Source: an uncultured Oscillospiraceae bacterium (GTDB taxonomy: Bacteria; Bacillota; Clostridia; Oscillospirales; Oscillospiraceae). From it: a stretch of DNA of 50,492 nucleotides. Location: contig CAKTQP010000011.1 in assembly GCA_934597165.1 (NCBI GenBank), positions 1-50,492 on the forward strand. The letters run 5' to 3'. Made by a program: the position numbers and the translations under genes. Shown piece after piece: positions 23,800 through 31,581 of this stretch (its first letter is position 1; every line of letters begins with the position of its first letter). The notes under the pieces were generated by a model, which saw nothing but the letters and a program-made list of their open reading frames with translations, was not told the DNA's origin and did not search any database.

Positions 23800-24036
23800 C
23801 GGTGGAAACCGAAACAGAAACGCGCCCTGCGGGGTACGTGATGATCTCACATTAAACCCACAATTTTCTTTCGGGATGCCCACCTCGCTTGGTGGTTTGC
23901 AGGCCTCCCGGCCCTCGGGCTGGAAGTTGGAAGCAGTAAAGCTTGGCGGAGGCAACCCACCTGCCCTTCTGGTGCAGGTTTAAGAGAGATCACACGGCCT
24001 TCGCGGGGTTTTGCTATCCGGTAGCGAAACAATAAG
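23800..24036 (+). ncRNA. ssrS: structured RNA, probable 6S RNA
   Basis: No ORF covers this GC-rich stretch. Closing stems pair TGATCTC with GAGATCA and TTAAACC with GGTTTAA; an outer pair GGATAGC/GCTATCC may extend the rod. Inside, an open region (CACAATTTTCTTTCGGG) faces a strand that carries its own small hairpin (CACCTGCCCTTCTGGTG), the central-bubble layout of 6S RNA. The inner part (CCACCTCGCTTGGTGG and beyond) folds into several hairpins, which is less rod-like than usual. 6S RNA sequesters the housekeeping RNA polymerase. Ends are approximate and the family call rests on layout, not on a search. Confidence 0.5.
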
Positions 24037-24041
24037 GATTG

Positions 24042-24071
24042 AAAAACCTGGGATTTCCCCCGGGTTTTTTT
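24042..24071 (+). terminator. terminator after the 6S-like RNA
   Basis: Arms AAACCTGGG and CCCGGGTTT with a short loop and a T-run. Confidence 0.8.
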
Positions 24072-24080
24072 CATTATGTC

Positions 24081-24109
24081 TTGCAACAGTAGGACAAATC
24101 GAGTATAAT
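24081..24109 (+). promoter_or_regulatory. promoter of the PrsA-like gene
   Basis: TTGCAA (24081-24086), 17 bases, TATAAT (24104-24109). Confidence 0.72.
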
Positions 24110-24180
24110 GTACCGATGTAATGAAGGCAAACGGGCGAAATCGCCCGAAACGTAAACCGAATGTTGGAGGAATCCGTTCT

Positions 24181-25770
24181 ATGAGTGAAGAAACCAAGAA
24201 CCTCAACCATACAGACGAGAACAAAGAGGGGATCGCCAAAAAGGGGATGTCCATGAAGGAACGCAAGAAGGCGTTGGAAGAGAAGAAGGAAAAGCGCCGC
24301 ACCAAGATCTACATCGCCGTCGGCGTGGTGGTGGTCATCCTGGTGGCCGCCCTGCTCTTTTTCGACGGCGGCACCCTCCAGCGCTCCATGACCGCCCTCA
24401 CCGTGGGGGATAAGACCTACAGCGCTGCCGAGGTGGACTACTACTATTATAGCAACTACAACAGCGCCAGCACCTACGCCCAGTATTATGGCCTGGACAC
24501 CAGCAAGAGCCTGAAGGATCAGGAGATCTACGAGGGCACCACCTGGTACGACTACTTCCGGGACAGCGCCAAGAAGGATCTGACCAACGTGTCCATCCTG
24601 ACCCAGGAGGCGGAGAAGGAAGGGTACACCCTCAGCGAAGAGGGGCAGAAAGAGGTAGAGGATGCCATCGCCTCTCTGAAGGAGAGCTGCAAGGAGAATG
24701 GCTACTCCCTGAAATACTACCTCCAGAACACCTACGGCCGCTACATGAATGAGAAGACCTATCGCAAGGTCGCCCTGGAATACCAGCTGGCACAGGAGTA
24801 CCAGAAGAAGGTCACCGAGTCCTATGAGAAGACGGACAAGGACGCCGAGAAGTATTATAAGGAGCACGCCGCAGAGCTGGATACCTTCGAGTACGAGGCT
24901 TACGAGGTGCCCGTCAAGACCGAGACCAAGACGGACAAGGACGGCAAGACCGTCGATCCCACCGAGGAAGAGACCAAGGCCGCTGAAAAGAAGGCCAAGG
25001 AGGGCGCAGCAGCCCTGGAAGCAGCCATGAAGGCGGGGGACACCAAGCAGGTCAAGAAGTTGGTGGACGAGTACGGCTGCACCGACTACAGCAACCGCAC
25101 CTATTCTTCCTTCAGCAGCTACGGCTTCAAGGATTGGCTGACCAGCAAGGATCGCAAGGCTGACGACATCAAGACCATCAAGAACGAGACCAAGAGCAGC
25201 GACGGCAAGACCACTACGCTGAACGGCTACTACGTGGTGCAGTTCCAGAAACGCTATCTGGACGAATACCACGGCGCCAACTTCCGCAACGTCCTGGTGA
25301 AGGCAGAAGCCGCAACCGATAAGGACGGCGAGACCAAGAAGGACGACGACGGCAACACCGTCTACGATTACGACGCCGCCAAGAAGAAGGCGGAAGAGCT
25401 GCAGAAGACCTGGAAGAAGGACGGCGGCGACGCCGATGCTCTGGGTGCGCTGGCAGAGGAAAATTCCGGCGACAGCAATTCCAACTACAACCAGGGCAAG
25501 TACGAAAAGGCCTCCAAGGAGGACGTGACCGACACCCTGAAGGCCTGGCTCTTTGACGAGAAGCGCAAGGAAGGGGACACCGCCCTGCTCAAGGATGAGG
25601 ATGCCCAGGGCTACCAGCTGGTGTACTTTGAAGGCTACGGCGAAAAGTACCACTGGCAGGACGTGAGCATCGCCGCCCTCCAGAAGGAAGACTACGATAA
25701 GTGGTACGAAAAGGTGGAAAAGACCTACGACGACAAGATCACCACCAGCTTCATGTATCGCTTCGTGTAA
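24181..25770 (+). CDS. membrane-anchored PrsA/SurA-like foldase
   Basis: 529 residues. A Lys/Glu-rich cytosolic tail (about 1-40), one membrane helix (IYIAVGVVVVILVAALLFF, about 43-61), then a large outside part rich in Lys, Tyr and Glu. YSAAEVDYYYYSNYNSAST and EYQLAQEYQKKVTESYE are typical of SurA-N type chaperone domains; YVVQFQKRYLDEYHGANFRN suggests a degenerate rotamase-like domain without clear catalytic residues. Such proteins help secreted proteins fold. There is no lipobox, so it is anchored by the helix. A small membrane gene starts three bases later and is probably co-transcribed. Confidence 0.75.
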   Translation: MSEETKNLNHTDENKEGIAKKGMSMKERKKALEEKKEKRRTKIYIAVGVVVVILVAALLFFDGGTLQRSMTALTVGDKTYSAAEVDYYYYSNYNSASTYAQYYGLDTSKSLKDQEIYEGTTWYDYFRDSAKKDLTNVSILTQEAEKEGYTLSEEGQKEVEDAIASLKESCKENGYSLKYYLQNTYGRYMNEKTYRKVALEYQLAQEYQKKVTESYEKTDKDAEKYYKEHAAELDTFEYEAYEVPVKTETKTDKDGKTVDPTEEETKAAEKKAKEGAAALEAAMKAGDTKQVKKLVDEYGCTDYSNRTYSSFSSYGFKDWLTSKDRKADDIKTIKNETKSSDGKTTTLNGYYVVQFQKRYLDEYHGANFRNVLVKAEAATDKDGETKKDDDGNTVYDYDAAKKKAEELQKTWKKDGGDADALGALAEENSGDSNSNYNQGKYEKASKEDVTDTLKAWLFDEKRKEGDTALLKDEDAQGYQLVYFEGYGEKYHWQDVSIAALQKEDYDKWYEKVEKTYDDKITTSFMYRFV

Positions 25771-25773
25771 GCC

Positions 25774-26070
25774 ATGGAGATTTTCAAAGAGTGGTTCGTC
25801 TGGGGCGAGAGCGACCTGTTCTTCCCCGGCGTCATCCTCCTGCTGATCTTCGTCCTCCTGCCCTGGCGGGAGGGGGAGAAGAAGCGGAACGCCATCCTTA
25901 TCATCTGCTCCGTGGTGGTGTACTGGATCTGTGAGACCATCGTCTCCTACTACCCACCCGGCGGCGCCCTCCAGTACATTTTGCTCTTCGTCGGCGGCAT
26001 CGCCCTGGCCATCACCTACGGCCGAGTCATCCGTTGCGTCTGGGAGTGGAAACCGGGGTTCCGGAGATAA
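25774..26070 (+). CDS. small hypothetical membrane protein
   Basis: 98 residues with three hydrophobic segments (about 15-32, 40-58, 64-82). It starts three bases after the foldase stop and ends before a good terminator, so it is the second gene of that transcript. I recognise no family. A link to secretion or to the foldase is possible from position only. Confidence 0.65.
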   Translation: MEIFKEWFVWGESDLFFPGVILLLIFVLLPWREGEKKRNAILIICSVVVYWICETIVSYYPPGGALQYILLFVGGIALAITYGRVIRCVWEWKPGFRR

Positions 26071-26078
26071 CGCAAATA

Positions 26079-26112
26079 AAAACAGCAGGACACATGTCCT
26101 GCTGTTTTTTCA
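26079..26112 (+). terminator. terminator of the foldase operon
   Basis: Arms AACAGCAGGAC and GTCCTGCTGTT followed by Ts. Confidence 0.9.
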
Positions 26113-26123
26113 TCGAAAAGGGG

Positions 26124-26429
26124 TCATTCCCCCTCCAGATAAGTTTGAAAATCAAAGGAAGACATATTTTTCAGGTGGAAGATGTCATACACCGCCTGGG
26201 CAATGCCATCGTCCTCCACCGGCACATACCCTTCCGGCTTCTGAGCGTCCTCGCCCTCCAGGCGGAGGATGATGTCCCCGTCCTCCGGGAACTCCTGGGG
26301 GCAGAACACGCCATAGGCCACGCCCTCAAACTCCACGATGTCCAGCAGCTCGTACCGCCGCTCCTTGCCGTCGGGGCCGGTCATCTCCAGTACCACATAG
26401 TTGTCATCGGTGTCAAATAACATCTTCAT
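26124..26429 (-). CDS. DUF1292 (YrzB-like) protein next to ruvX
   Basis: 101 residues with YVVLEMTGPDGKERRYELLD, FEGVAYGVFCPQEFPEDGDI and ILRLEGED, then a helix AQAVYDIF. Same family as the protein at 23469-23774 but sequence-diverged. The ATG at 26429 overlaps the ruvX stop by four bases and follows GGGAGGGA. The ruvX-DUF1292 pair is conserved in Firmicutes (yrrK-yrzB in B. subtilis). Function unknown. Confidence 0.85.
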   Translation of the reverse strand: MKMLFDTDDNYVVLEMTGPDGKERRYELLDIVEFEGVAYGVFCPQEFPEDGDIILRLEGEDAQKPEGYVPVEDDGIAQAVYDIFHLKNMSSFDFQTYLEGE

Positions 26430-26854
26430 TCCCTCCCTTTCTGATTCCGGCGGAAGCCCAGGTAGCCTTCCAAGATCAACGTGGCCGCAACCGCGTCCAC
26501 CTTCTGCTTGCGCTTCTTGCCCCGCCGTCCGTTCTCGGACAGGATGCGATGAGCGTCCACGGTGGTCAGACGCTCGTCCCACAGGTGGACGGGCAGCCCG
26601 GTCTCCTCGGTCAGCCGCTGAGCCAGCGCTTCGCTCTTGCGCACCCGCTCGCCCTTGGTGTCGTTCATATTCTTCGGATACCCCAGCACCAGCTCCGTCA
26701 CCTGCCACTCGGCGATGATCGCCCGCAGCTGCTCCACCACCACATCCTGTTTCCGGCTGTCAATGGTGGTCGTCCAGCCCGCCAGCATCCCGGTGGGGTC
26801 GGAGATGGCGACGCCGGTGTGGGCGTCTCCGTAGTCGATGGCCATAATGCGCAT
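26426..26854 (-). CDS. ruvX: RuvX/YqgF-family nuclease
   Basis: 142 residues with the RNase H-like fold: MRIMAIDYGDAHTGVAISDP (catalytic Asp7), ELVLGYPKNMNDTKGERVRK and PVHLWDERLTTVDAHRIL, then KVDAVAATLILEGYL with the last acidic residue. Family members process Holliday junctions or the 5' end of pre-16S rRNA. The ATG at 26854 follows GAGGGA; the longer reading upstream runs into the divergent gene. Translation is coupled to the DUF1292 gene. Confidence 0.93.
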   Translation of the reverse strand: MRIMAIDYGDAHTGVAISDPTGMLAGWTTTIDSRKQDVVVEQLRAIIAEWQVTELVLGYPKNMNDTKGERVRKSEALAQRLTEETGLPVHLWDERLTTVDAHRILSENGRRGKKRKQKVDAVAATLILEGYLGFRRNQKGRE

Positions 26855-26999
26855 AACGTCCCTCGTTTCTCTGCAAATGAAGTGATAGTTTATTGTACCA
26901 TCCCCCACCACCTCCTGTCCAGCACTCCCACATTCTCTCTTTCTTTTTTCCAGGGAGTGTGGCATAATAAGTGGAGCACTACCCCTGGAGGGAACTACC

Positions 27000-28568
27000 A
27001 TGAGACAACTGTGGTCACGGATGACCTGGGGCTTGACCCTGGCCTGCGCCCTGGCGCTGTGTACCGGCTCCGCCCAGGCCATCAACACAAATCCATATGA
27101 ACAATACCCCGTCCGCACCACCATCGGCATCGTCGCCCTGGTCCTGGCCATCGCCCTGGCTCTGTTCACCATCCTGCGCAGCTGGATCAAGGCCGGCATC
27201 CGCCGCCGGAGCTACGGGGAGGATATGCGCTACGGCACCCCCATGCCCTCCCACAAGATGGCAAAGAAAGGCCGCAAGCGCTACGGCAAAGACCTGCGCC
27301 TGCCCATCCACTTCACCAACTACCGAGGCCGGAAGAAGCAGCCTGCGTCCGTCGGCATCCCCGTCCCGGCGGAGCTGCACCGGCACCGGAAGATCACCGG
27401 CCGGAAATCCCGCTACGGCAGCAAGCTGGTGGCGGTCTCCGCCCAGCGCTACACCGGCGGCGCGTCCCGCGCCACCTCCGCCCGCTTCGTCCACACCGAC
27501 CCCCTCAGCCACAAGGGCAACCGCCGCAGCCAACGCCGCTTCGGCGTCCCCAGCCTGCCGGTCAAGCAGGCGGCCTACAAGGGCGGCGGTTCCGTGGCAA
27601 AACCCGCCCGGTTTGAATCCACCATGCCCCTGTCCCACCGTGGCAGAGCGAAGGCGTCCAAATACTACGGCGGCAAACTCCACGCCAAACCGGTCGTCAG
27701 CTACAAAGGCGGCGGCTCCGTGGCAAAACCCGCCCGGTTCGAATCTACCATGCCCCTATCTCACCGCGGCAGGGCGAAGGCGTCCAAATACTACGGCGGC
27801 AAGCTCCACGCGAAACCGGTCACCAGCTACAAGGGTGGTGGCTCGGTGGCGAAACCCGCCCGGTTCGAATCCACCATGCCCTTGTCCCACCGCGGCAGAG
27901 CGAAAGCGTCCAAATACTACGGCGGCAAGCTCCACGCCAAACCAGTCACCAGCTACAAAGGCGGCGGCTCGGTGGCGAAGCCTGCCCGGTTCGAATCCAC
28001 CATGCCCCTATCTCACCGCGGCAGGGCGAAGGCGTCCAAATATTACGGCGGCAAGCTCCACGCCAAACCGGTCAAAGCCTACAAGGGCGGCGAATCGGTG
28101 GCCAAGCCCGCCAAGTTCGGCCTGGCAGCCCCCAAAGTCCACCACGGCAACAAGGCGGAAAAACGCCTCTACGGCGGTCGCCTGGCCATTGAGGACTACA
28201 CCGGCTACAAGGGCAAGCGCCGCACCGTCCCCGGCGAGGACCCGGTCATCCGCATCCGCGTAGAGCGGGGGAGAGCCAACATCAAGCGCTACGGCGGCAA
28301 GATCCAGTTCACCTCCCAGGCCAACTACGAGGGCAACCAGCCCATCGTCCGCATCCCGGACAGCTACGCCAAGCGGGGCAAGGTCACCCCAGGCAAACCG
28401 CCGGTGGTGCCCCTGCCCGACCTGAGCTACAAGGGCGGCAACCGAGTGCGCACCGAAGGGGAGCCGGAGATCCAGCAGCGGGAGCCCCACCGCAAGATGG
28501 TGGGCAAGCCGGAGCAGTACGGCATCAAGAAATTCCCCGGCAACCCGCCCAGCTACAAAGGAAAATAA
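27000..28568 (+). CDS. signal-peptide, single-pass protein with basic 42-residue repeats
   Basis: 522 residues. Residues 1-27 look like a signal peptide (LACALALCTGSAQA); a second hydrophobic helix follows at about 41-60 (TTIGIVALVLAIALALFTIL), then RSWIKAGIRRR. With the signal removed, this order puts only about 15 residues outside and the long basic part inside the cell. From about residue 100 to the end the protein is a string of units starting Y-K/R/E-G, mostly 42 residues; four are almost identical (27576-28079), each with VAKPARFESTMPLSHRGRAK and YYGGKLHAKP. Lys, Arg, Gly and Tyr dominate; the protein is very basic. GGAGG precedes the ATG by eight bases. I recognise no family. Binding of nucleic acid, ribosomes or acidic lipids is possible but unproven. 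Confidence 0.8.
   Translation: MRQLWSRMTWGLTLACALALCTGSAQAINTNPYEQYPVRTTIGIVALVLAIALALFTILRSWIKAGIRRRSYGEDMRYGTPMPSHKMAKKGRKRYGKDLRLPIHFTNYRGRKKQPASVGIPVPAELHRHRKITGRKSRYGSKLVAVSAQRYTGGASRATSARFVHTDPLSHKGNRRSQRRFGVPSLPVKQAAYKGGGSVAKPARFESTMPLSHRGRAKASKYYGGKLHAKPVVSYKGGGSVAKPARFESTMPLSHRGRAKASKYYGGKLHAKPVTSYKGGGSVAKPARFESTMPLSHRGRAKASKYYGGKLHAKPVTSYKGGGSVAKPARFESTMPLSHRGRAKASKYYGGKLHAKPVKAYKGGESVAKPAKFGLAAPKVHHGNKAEKRLYGGRLAIEDYTGYKGKRRTVPGEDPVIRIRVERGRANIKRYGGKIQFTSQANYEGNQPIVRIPDSYAKRGKVTPGKPPVVPLPDLSYKGGNRVRTEGEPEIQQREPHRKMVGKPEQYGIKKFPGNPPSYKGK
27576..28079 (+). repeat. four tandem 126-bp repeats inside the basic repeat gene
   Basis: Units start at 27576, 27702, 27828 and 27954 and are exactly 126 bases each. 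They differ mostly at third codon positions, so the protein sequence is kept nearly constant. Diverged units flank them on both sides (27450 and 28080, also 126 bases). Confidence 0.95.
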
Positions 28569-28576
28569 CTCCACCC

Positions 28577-28615
28577 AGCACAGAGCGGAGCTTCGCCCTC
28601 CGCTCTGTGTTTTTG
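28577..28615 (+). terminator. terminator of the basic repeat gene
   Basis: Arms CACAGAGCGGAG and CTCCGCTCTGTG followed by TTTTT. Confidence 0.9.
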
Positions 28616-28687
28616 CGCGATTCCGTGTCTTTTCAAGGGGAGGGGAATATGATATAGTGTGACAGATTGAAAAAGGGGAGTGGTTTT

Positions 28688-29776
28688 GTGAAACAACTGA
28701 GCGTACCCAAGCTGGCCTTTCTCTTCGCCGGCTGCTTTTTGGGCGCGGGCTTCGTGTCCGGGCAGGAGCTGTGGCAGTTTTTTGGCTGCTTCGGGGGATG
28801 GGGCTTCGCCGGGCTGGCCGTGTCCGCCGTCCTGTTCGCCCTCTGCGGCATCCTGCTCATCCGCCTGGCGCAGATGTCCGGCGTCCAGGAGCTGGATGAG
28901 ACCGTCATCCGCTGGAACATCCCGTGGCTGCGCCACACCATGGCCTTCCTGCAGTGCCTGTTCTTATTTAGTGTGGTGGCCATCATGGTGGCCGGCGGGG
29001 GAGCCCTCCTCCACCAGCTCTTTCCCACCATCCCCGCCTGGTGCGCCAGCTTAGCCTTTGGCGTCCTGGTGATTTTATTGGCGCTCCGTGGACTGGACGG
29101 CGTCGCCGCCGCCTTTTCCGTCTGCGTGCCCGTCATCGTCCTGGCTACCGTCGCCTTCGCCATCGCGGCACTGGCTCACTTCGGGGTCGACCAGTTCACT
29201 CTCTCCCACACCGGCAGCGACAACCCCATGTTACCCTGCTGGTGGGTGGCGGCCATCACCTACGTGGCCTACAACATCTTCGGCTCCATCGGCATCCTCA
29301 CCCCTTTCGGCGACCTGGTGCCCAGCCGGAAGCGGGTCTATCAGGGGATCTTGCTGGGCACGTTCCTGCTGGTGCTCATCGCCGTCAGCGTCCTGGCGTC
29401 CCTGTCCTTCTACTTACCGTCGGTGGAAGCGGAAATGCCCATGCTGGAGCTGGTGTGCCAGATGAACCGCAGCCTGGGTTACGCCTACGGCCTGCTCCTC
29501 CTGTTCGGCATCTACGGCGCCGCCCTGTCCTGCGGCGTGGCCCTGGAGACCTACCTGAGCCTGCGTTACTCACCCGTCCGCCAGCACAAGACCGCATTTT
29601 TAGTGGCTATGGTGGCTGTGGCCTTTGCTGCCAGCTTGGTGGGCTTCGGCGACCTCATCAGCACCATCTACCCCGTCTTTGGCTACCTGGGTGCCCTGTC
29701 CCTGGTGCTGGTCTTCTGCAACTGGATGTACTATCGAAAAAAGGCAAAAAGCCTTGACGGGACGGGGAAAACGTGA
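28688..29776 (+). CDS. YkvI-family transporter (APC superfamily)
   Basis: 362 residues with about ten membrane helices. The first helix reads KLAFLFAGCFLGAGFVSGQE, with the unwound G-x-G type segment of amino-acid/sodium symporters, and WWVAAITYVAYNIFGSIGIL follows mid-protein; this matches YkvI-like proteins of unknown substrate. The GTG at 28688 follows GGGGAG by seven bases; the longer reading starts before the ribosome site. It has a weak promoter (TTTTCA-N17-TATAGT, about 28634-28659). Its end overlaps the promoter of the structured RNA that follows. Confidence 0.8.
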   Translation: MKQLSVPKLAFLFAGCFLGAGFVSGQELWQFFGCFGGWGFAGLAVSAVLFALCGILLIRLAQMSGVQELDETVIRWNIPWLRHTMAFLQCLFLFSVVAIMVAGGGALLHQLFPTIPAWCASLAFGVLVILLALRGLDGVAAAFSVCVPVIVLATVAFAIAALAHFGVDQFTLSHTGSDNPMLPCWWVAAITYVAYNIFGSIGILTPFGDLVPSRKRVYQGILLGTFLLVLIAVSVLASLSFYLPSVEAEMPMLELVCQMNRSLGYAYGLLLLFGIYGAALSCGVALETYLSLRYSPVRQHKTAFLVAMVAVAFAASLVGFGDLISTIYPVFGYLGALSLVLVFCNWMYYRKKAKSLDGTGKT

Positions 29777-29782
29777 TACACT
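29754..29782 (+). promoter_or_regulatory. promoter of the structured RNA before rpmG
   Basis: TTGACG (29754-29759), 17 bases, TACACT (29777-29782); the -35 box lies within the last codons of the upstream transporter gene. Confidence 0.72.
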
Positions 29783-29786
29783 AATT

Positions 29787-30020
29787 CTACCTGTGAGAAG
29801 GCGGATCACCGACAGGGACACTGGTTCAGTGTACCGGGCCCGCCTTTGTTGTGCCCTGACTCCGGTCGCGGCGCTGGACCAGGGAGGCAGAACCCATTCT
29901 GCCGAGCGGCTCAACGAAATAGAGGACTCGTCCCGGCATCGGTTGGGGTGGGTCGGCTTTGCGCTGGACGTTCGACAGAAACCTGCTTCAGGTCACCTGC
30001 CGGAAGTCCGGCTTTTTTGG
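29787..30020 (+). ncRNA. unidentified structured RNA, own promoter and terminator
   Basis: About 230 bases without a supported ORF. Clear hairpins: AAGGCGG/CCGCCTT around ACACTG/CAGTGT; CCCTG...CAGGG with inner TCCGGT/GCTGGA; GGCAGAA/TTCTGCC; ACCTG/CAGGT. TTGTTG and CAACGA can close a multi-branch junction. It ends in GCCGG/TCCGGC followed by six Ts. It is separated from rpmG by 40 bases. It lacks the S-box, T-box and SRP cores I checked. It may be a trans-acting RNA or a leader attenuator for rpmG-secE-nusG. Confidence 0.65.
29998..30020 (+). terminator. terminator of the structured RNA
   Basis: GCCGG, three-base loop, TCCGGC and TTTTTT. Confidence 0.82.
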
Positions 30021-30059
30021 CGTGAAGCGGAACATGATAAGCTAAGGAGGTGCCGAAGA

Positions 30060-30230
30060 ATGGCTAAGGCAAAAGCAGGTGCTCGTATTAAGATCACCCT
30101 GAGATGCAACGAGTGCAAGCAGAGAAACTACAACACCATGAAGAACAAGAAGAATTCTCCTGATCGTCTGAAGATGAGCAAGTATTGCCCGTTCTGCAGA
30201 AAGCATACGGAACACACCGAAACCAAGTGA
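30060..30230 (+). CDS. rpmG: 50S ribosomal protein L33
   Basis: 56 residues with ARIKITLRCNECKQRNY and KYCPFCRKHTEH, giving four cysteines in two C-x2-C pairs, the zinc-binding form of L33. The ATG follows AAGGAGG. First gene of rpmG-secE-nusG, the order usual in Firmicutes. Confidence 0.96.
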   Translation: MAKAKAGARIKITLRCNECKQRNYNTMKNKKNSPDRLKMSKYCPFCRKHTEHTETK

Positions 30231-30267
30231 TCCCAGTGTACGACAAGTTTGAGAAGGGTGTGTTTGA

Positions 30268-30531
30268 ATGACGAAAAAAGCAAAAGGATCCGAGGAAAAG
30301 GATCTGGAAAAGAAGCCCAACGCTCTGGTTCGTACCTGGAGACGGTTCTCCAACTGGTGCCACGAAATGAAAGTGGAACTGAAGAAGGTCGTCTGGCCGA
30401 AACGGAAGGAACTGGTCCGCGCCTGTCTGGTGGTCGCGGCCTGCATCCTGGTCATCGGCGTCTTTATCTGGGTCGTGGACGGCGTTGCCGCAGCCGTGAT
30501 CCGGGCGCTGATCAATCTGTTCAAGGGTTAA
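30268..30531 (+). CDS. secE: preprotein translocase subunit SecE
   Basis: 87 residues, one C-terminal membrane helix (about 53-75, CLVVAACILVIGVFIWVVD) preceded by the conserved amphipathic segment EMKVELKKVVWPKRKELVRA. Part of the SecYEG channel. Longer N-terminal charged tail than the minimal type. Lies between rpmG and nusG, as expected. Confidence 0.94.
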   Translation: MTKKAKGSEEKDLEKKPNALVRTWRRFSNWCHEMKVELKKVVWPKRKELVRACLVVAACILVIGVFIWVVDGVAAAVIRALINLFKG

Positions 30532-30540
30532 GGTGAGGCT

Positions 30541-31068
30541 ATGTCTGAGATCGCAAGATGGTACGTGCTCCATACCTACTCCGGTTATGAGAACACAGTG
30601 GCCAGCGCCATTACCAAGCACGTGGACAACCGTAACCTCCACCACCTGATCAATGAGGTGAAGATCCCCATGGAAAAGGTGACGGAGATGACCGACAAAG
30701 GCCCGAAAGAATACGAGCGAAAGACCTTCCCAGGCTATGTCCTGGTCAAGATGATCCTGACCGATGAAACCTGGCATATCCTGCGCAACATCCGCGGCGT
30801 GACCGGCTTTGTCGGTTCCGGCAACGATGCCATCCCCCTCAGCGATGAGGAGATCGCGGCATTGGGCGTGGAACGGAATGAAGTGGTCACCGGATACCAG
30901 CCGGGCGACCGCATCAAGATCATTGACGGTCCCTTCAGTGACTACTACGGCATCGTGGAGGAAGTGGACGCGGCAAAGGAACGCATCCGGGTCGTGGCAT
31001 CCATGTTCAACCGGGAGACTCCGGTGGAGCTGGGGCTGGATCAGGTAGAATACGCAGAGGAGGAGTGA
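30541..31068 (+). CDS. nusG: transcription elongation factor NusG
   Basis: 175 residues. NGN domain: RWYVLHTYSGYENTVASAIT, FPGYVLVKMILTDETWHILR and GVTGFVGSG. KOW domain near the C-terminus: GYQPGDRIKIIDGPFSDYYG. Couples RNA polymerase to Rho or ribosomes. Starts nine bases after secE. Confidence 0.97.
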   Translation: MSEIARWYVLHTYSGYENTVASAITKHVDNRNLHHLINEVKIPMEKVTEMTDKGPKEYERKTFPGYVLVKMILTDETWHILRNIRGVTGFVGSGNDAIPLSDEEIAALGVERNEVVTGYQPGDRIKIIDGPFSDYYGIVEEVDAAKERIRVVASMFNRETPVELGLDQVEYAEEE

Positions 31069-31128
31069 ATGTCCTCCCGCTCCAAAACATGAATTTTACG
31101 TTTGAATCATAATAAGGAGGTGCTCTTC

Positions 31129-31566
31129 GTGGCACAGAAACCCAAAAAGAAAGTTACCGGCTTTGTCAAGCTGCAGATCCCCGCAGGTAAGGCAACTCCC
31201 GCCCCCCCTGTCGGCCCCGCTCTGGGTCAGCACGGCATCAATATCGCCGGTTTTACCAAGGAATTTAATGAACGCACCAAGAAGGACATCGGTCTGATCA
31301 TCCCCGTCGAGATCACCGTCTATGCCGACCGTTCCTTCACCTTCGTGTGCAAGACTCCCCCCGCAGCCGTTCTGATCAAGAAGGCTTGCAACATCGAATC
31401 CGGCTCTGGTGAACCCAACAAGACCAAGGTCGCCACCATCAGCAAGGCAGACGTCCAGAAGATCGCAGAGCTGAAGAAGCCTGACCTGAATGCCGCTACC
31501 CTGGAAGCTGCTATGTCCATGATCGCTGGCACCGCTCGTTCCATGGGCGTCATCGTCGGTGAATAA
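31129..31566 (+). CDS. rplK: 50S ribosomal protein L11
   Basis: 145 residues with FVKLQIPAGKATPAPPVGPA, LGQHGINIAGFTKEFNERT and the C-terminal rRNA-binding domain ending SMIAGTARSMGVIVGE. The GTG at 31129 follows AAGGAGGTG; the longer reading is not needed. Forms the L11 stalk base. Followed by rplA 15 bases later. Confidence 0.97.
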   Translation: MAQKPKKKVTGFVKLQIPAGKATPAPPVGPALGQHGINIAGFTKEFNERTKKDIGLIIPVEITVYADRSFTFVCKTPPAAVLIKKACNIESGSGEPNKTKVATISKADVQKIAELKKPDLNAATLEAAMSMIAGTARSMGVIVGE

Positions 31567-31581
31567 GGAGGTAGTTGACAA

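Noticed and set aside
27576..28079. Regular repeats suggesting a CRISPR or satellite array
   Set aside because: Units are 126 bases, in frame, without spacers, and differ mainly at silent positions, so they are coding repeats.
29787..30020. T-box or SRP RNA ahead of rpmG
   Set aside because: No AGGGTGGNACCGCG antiterminator motif and no GGAAGCAGC SRP loop.
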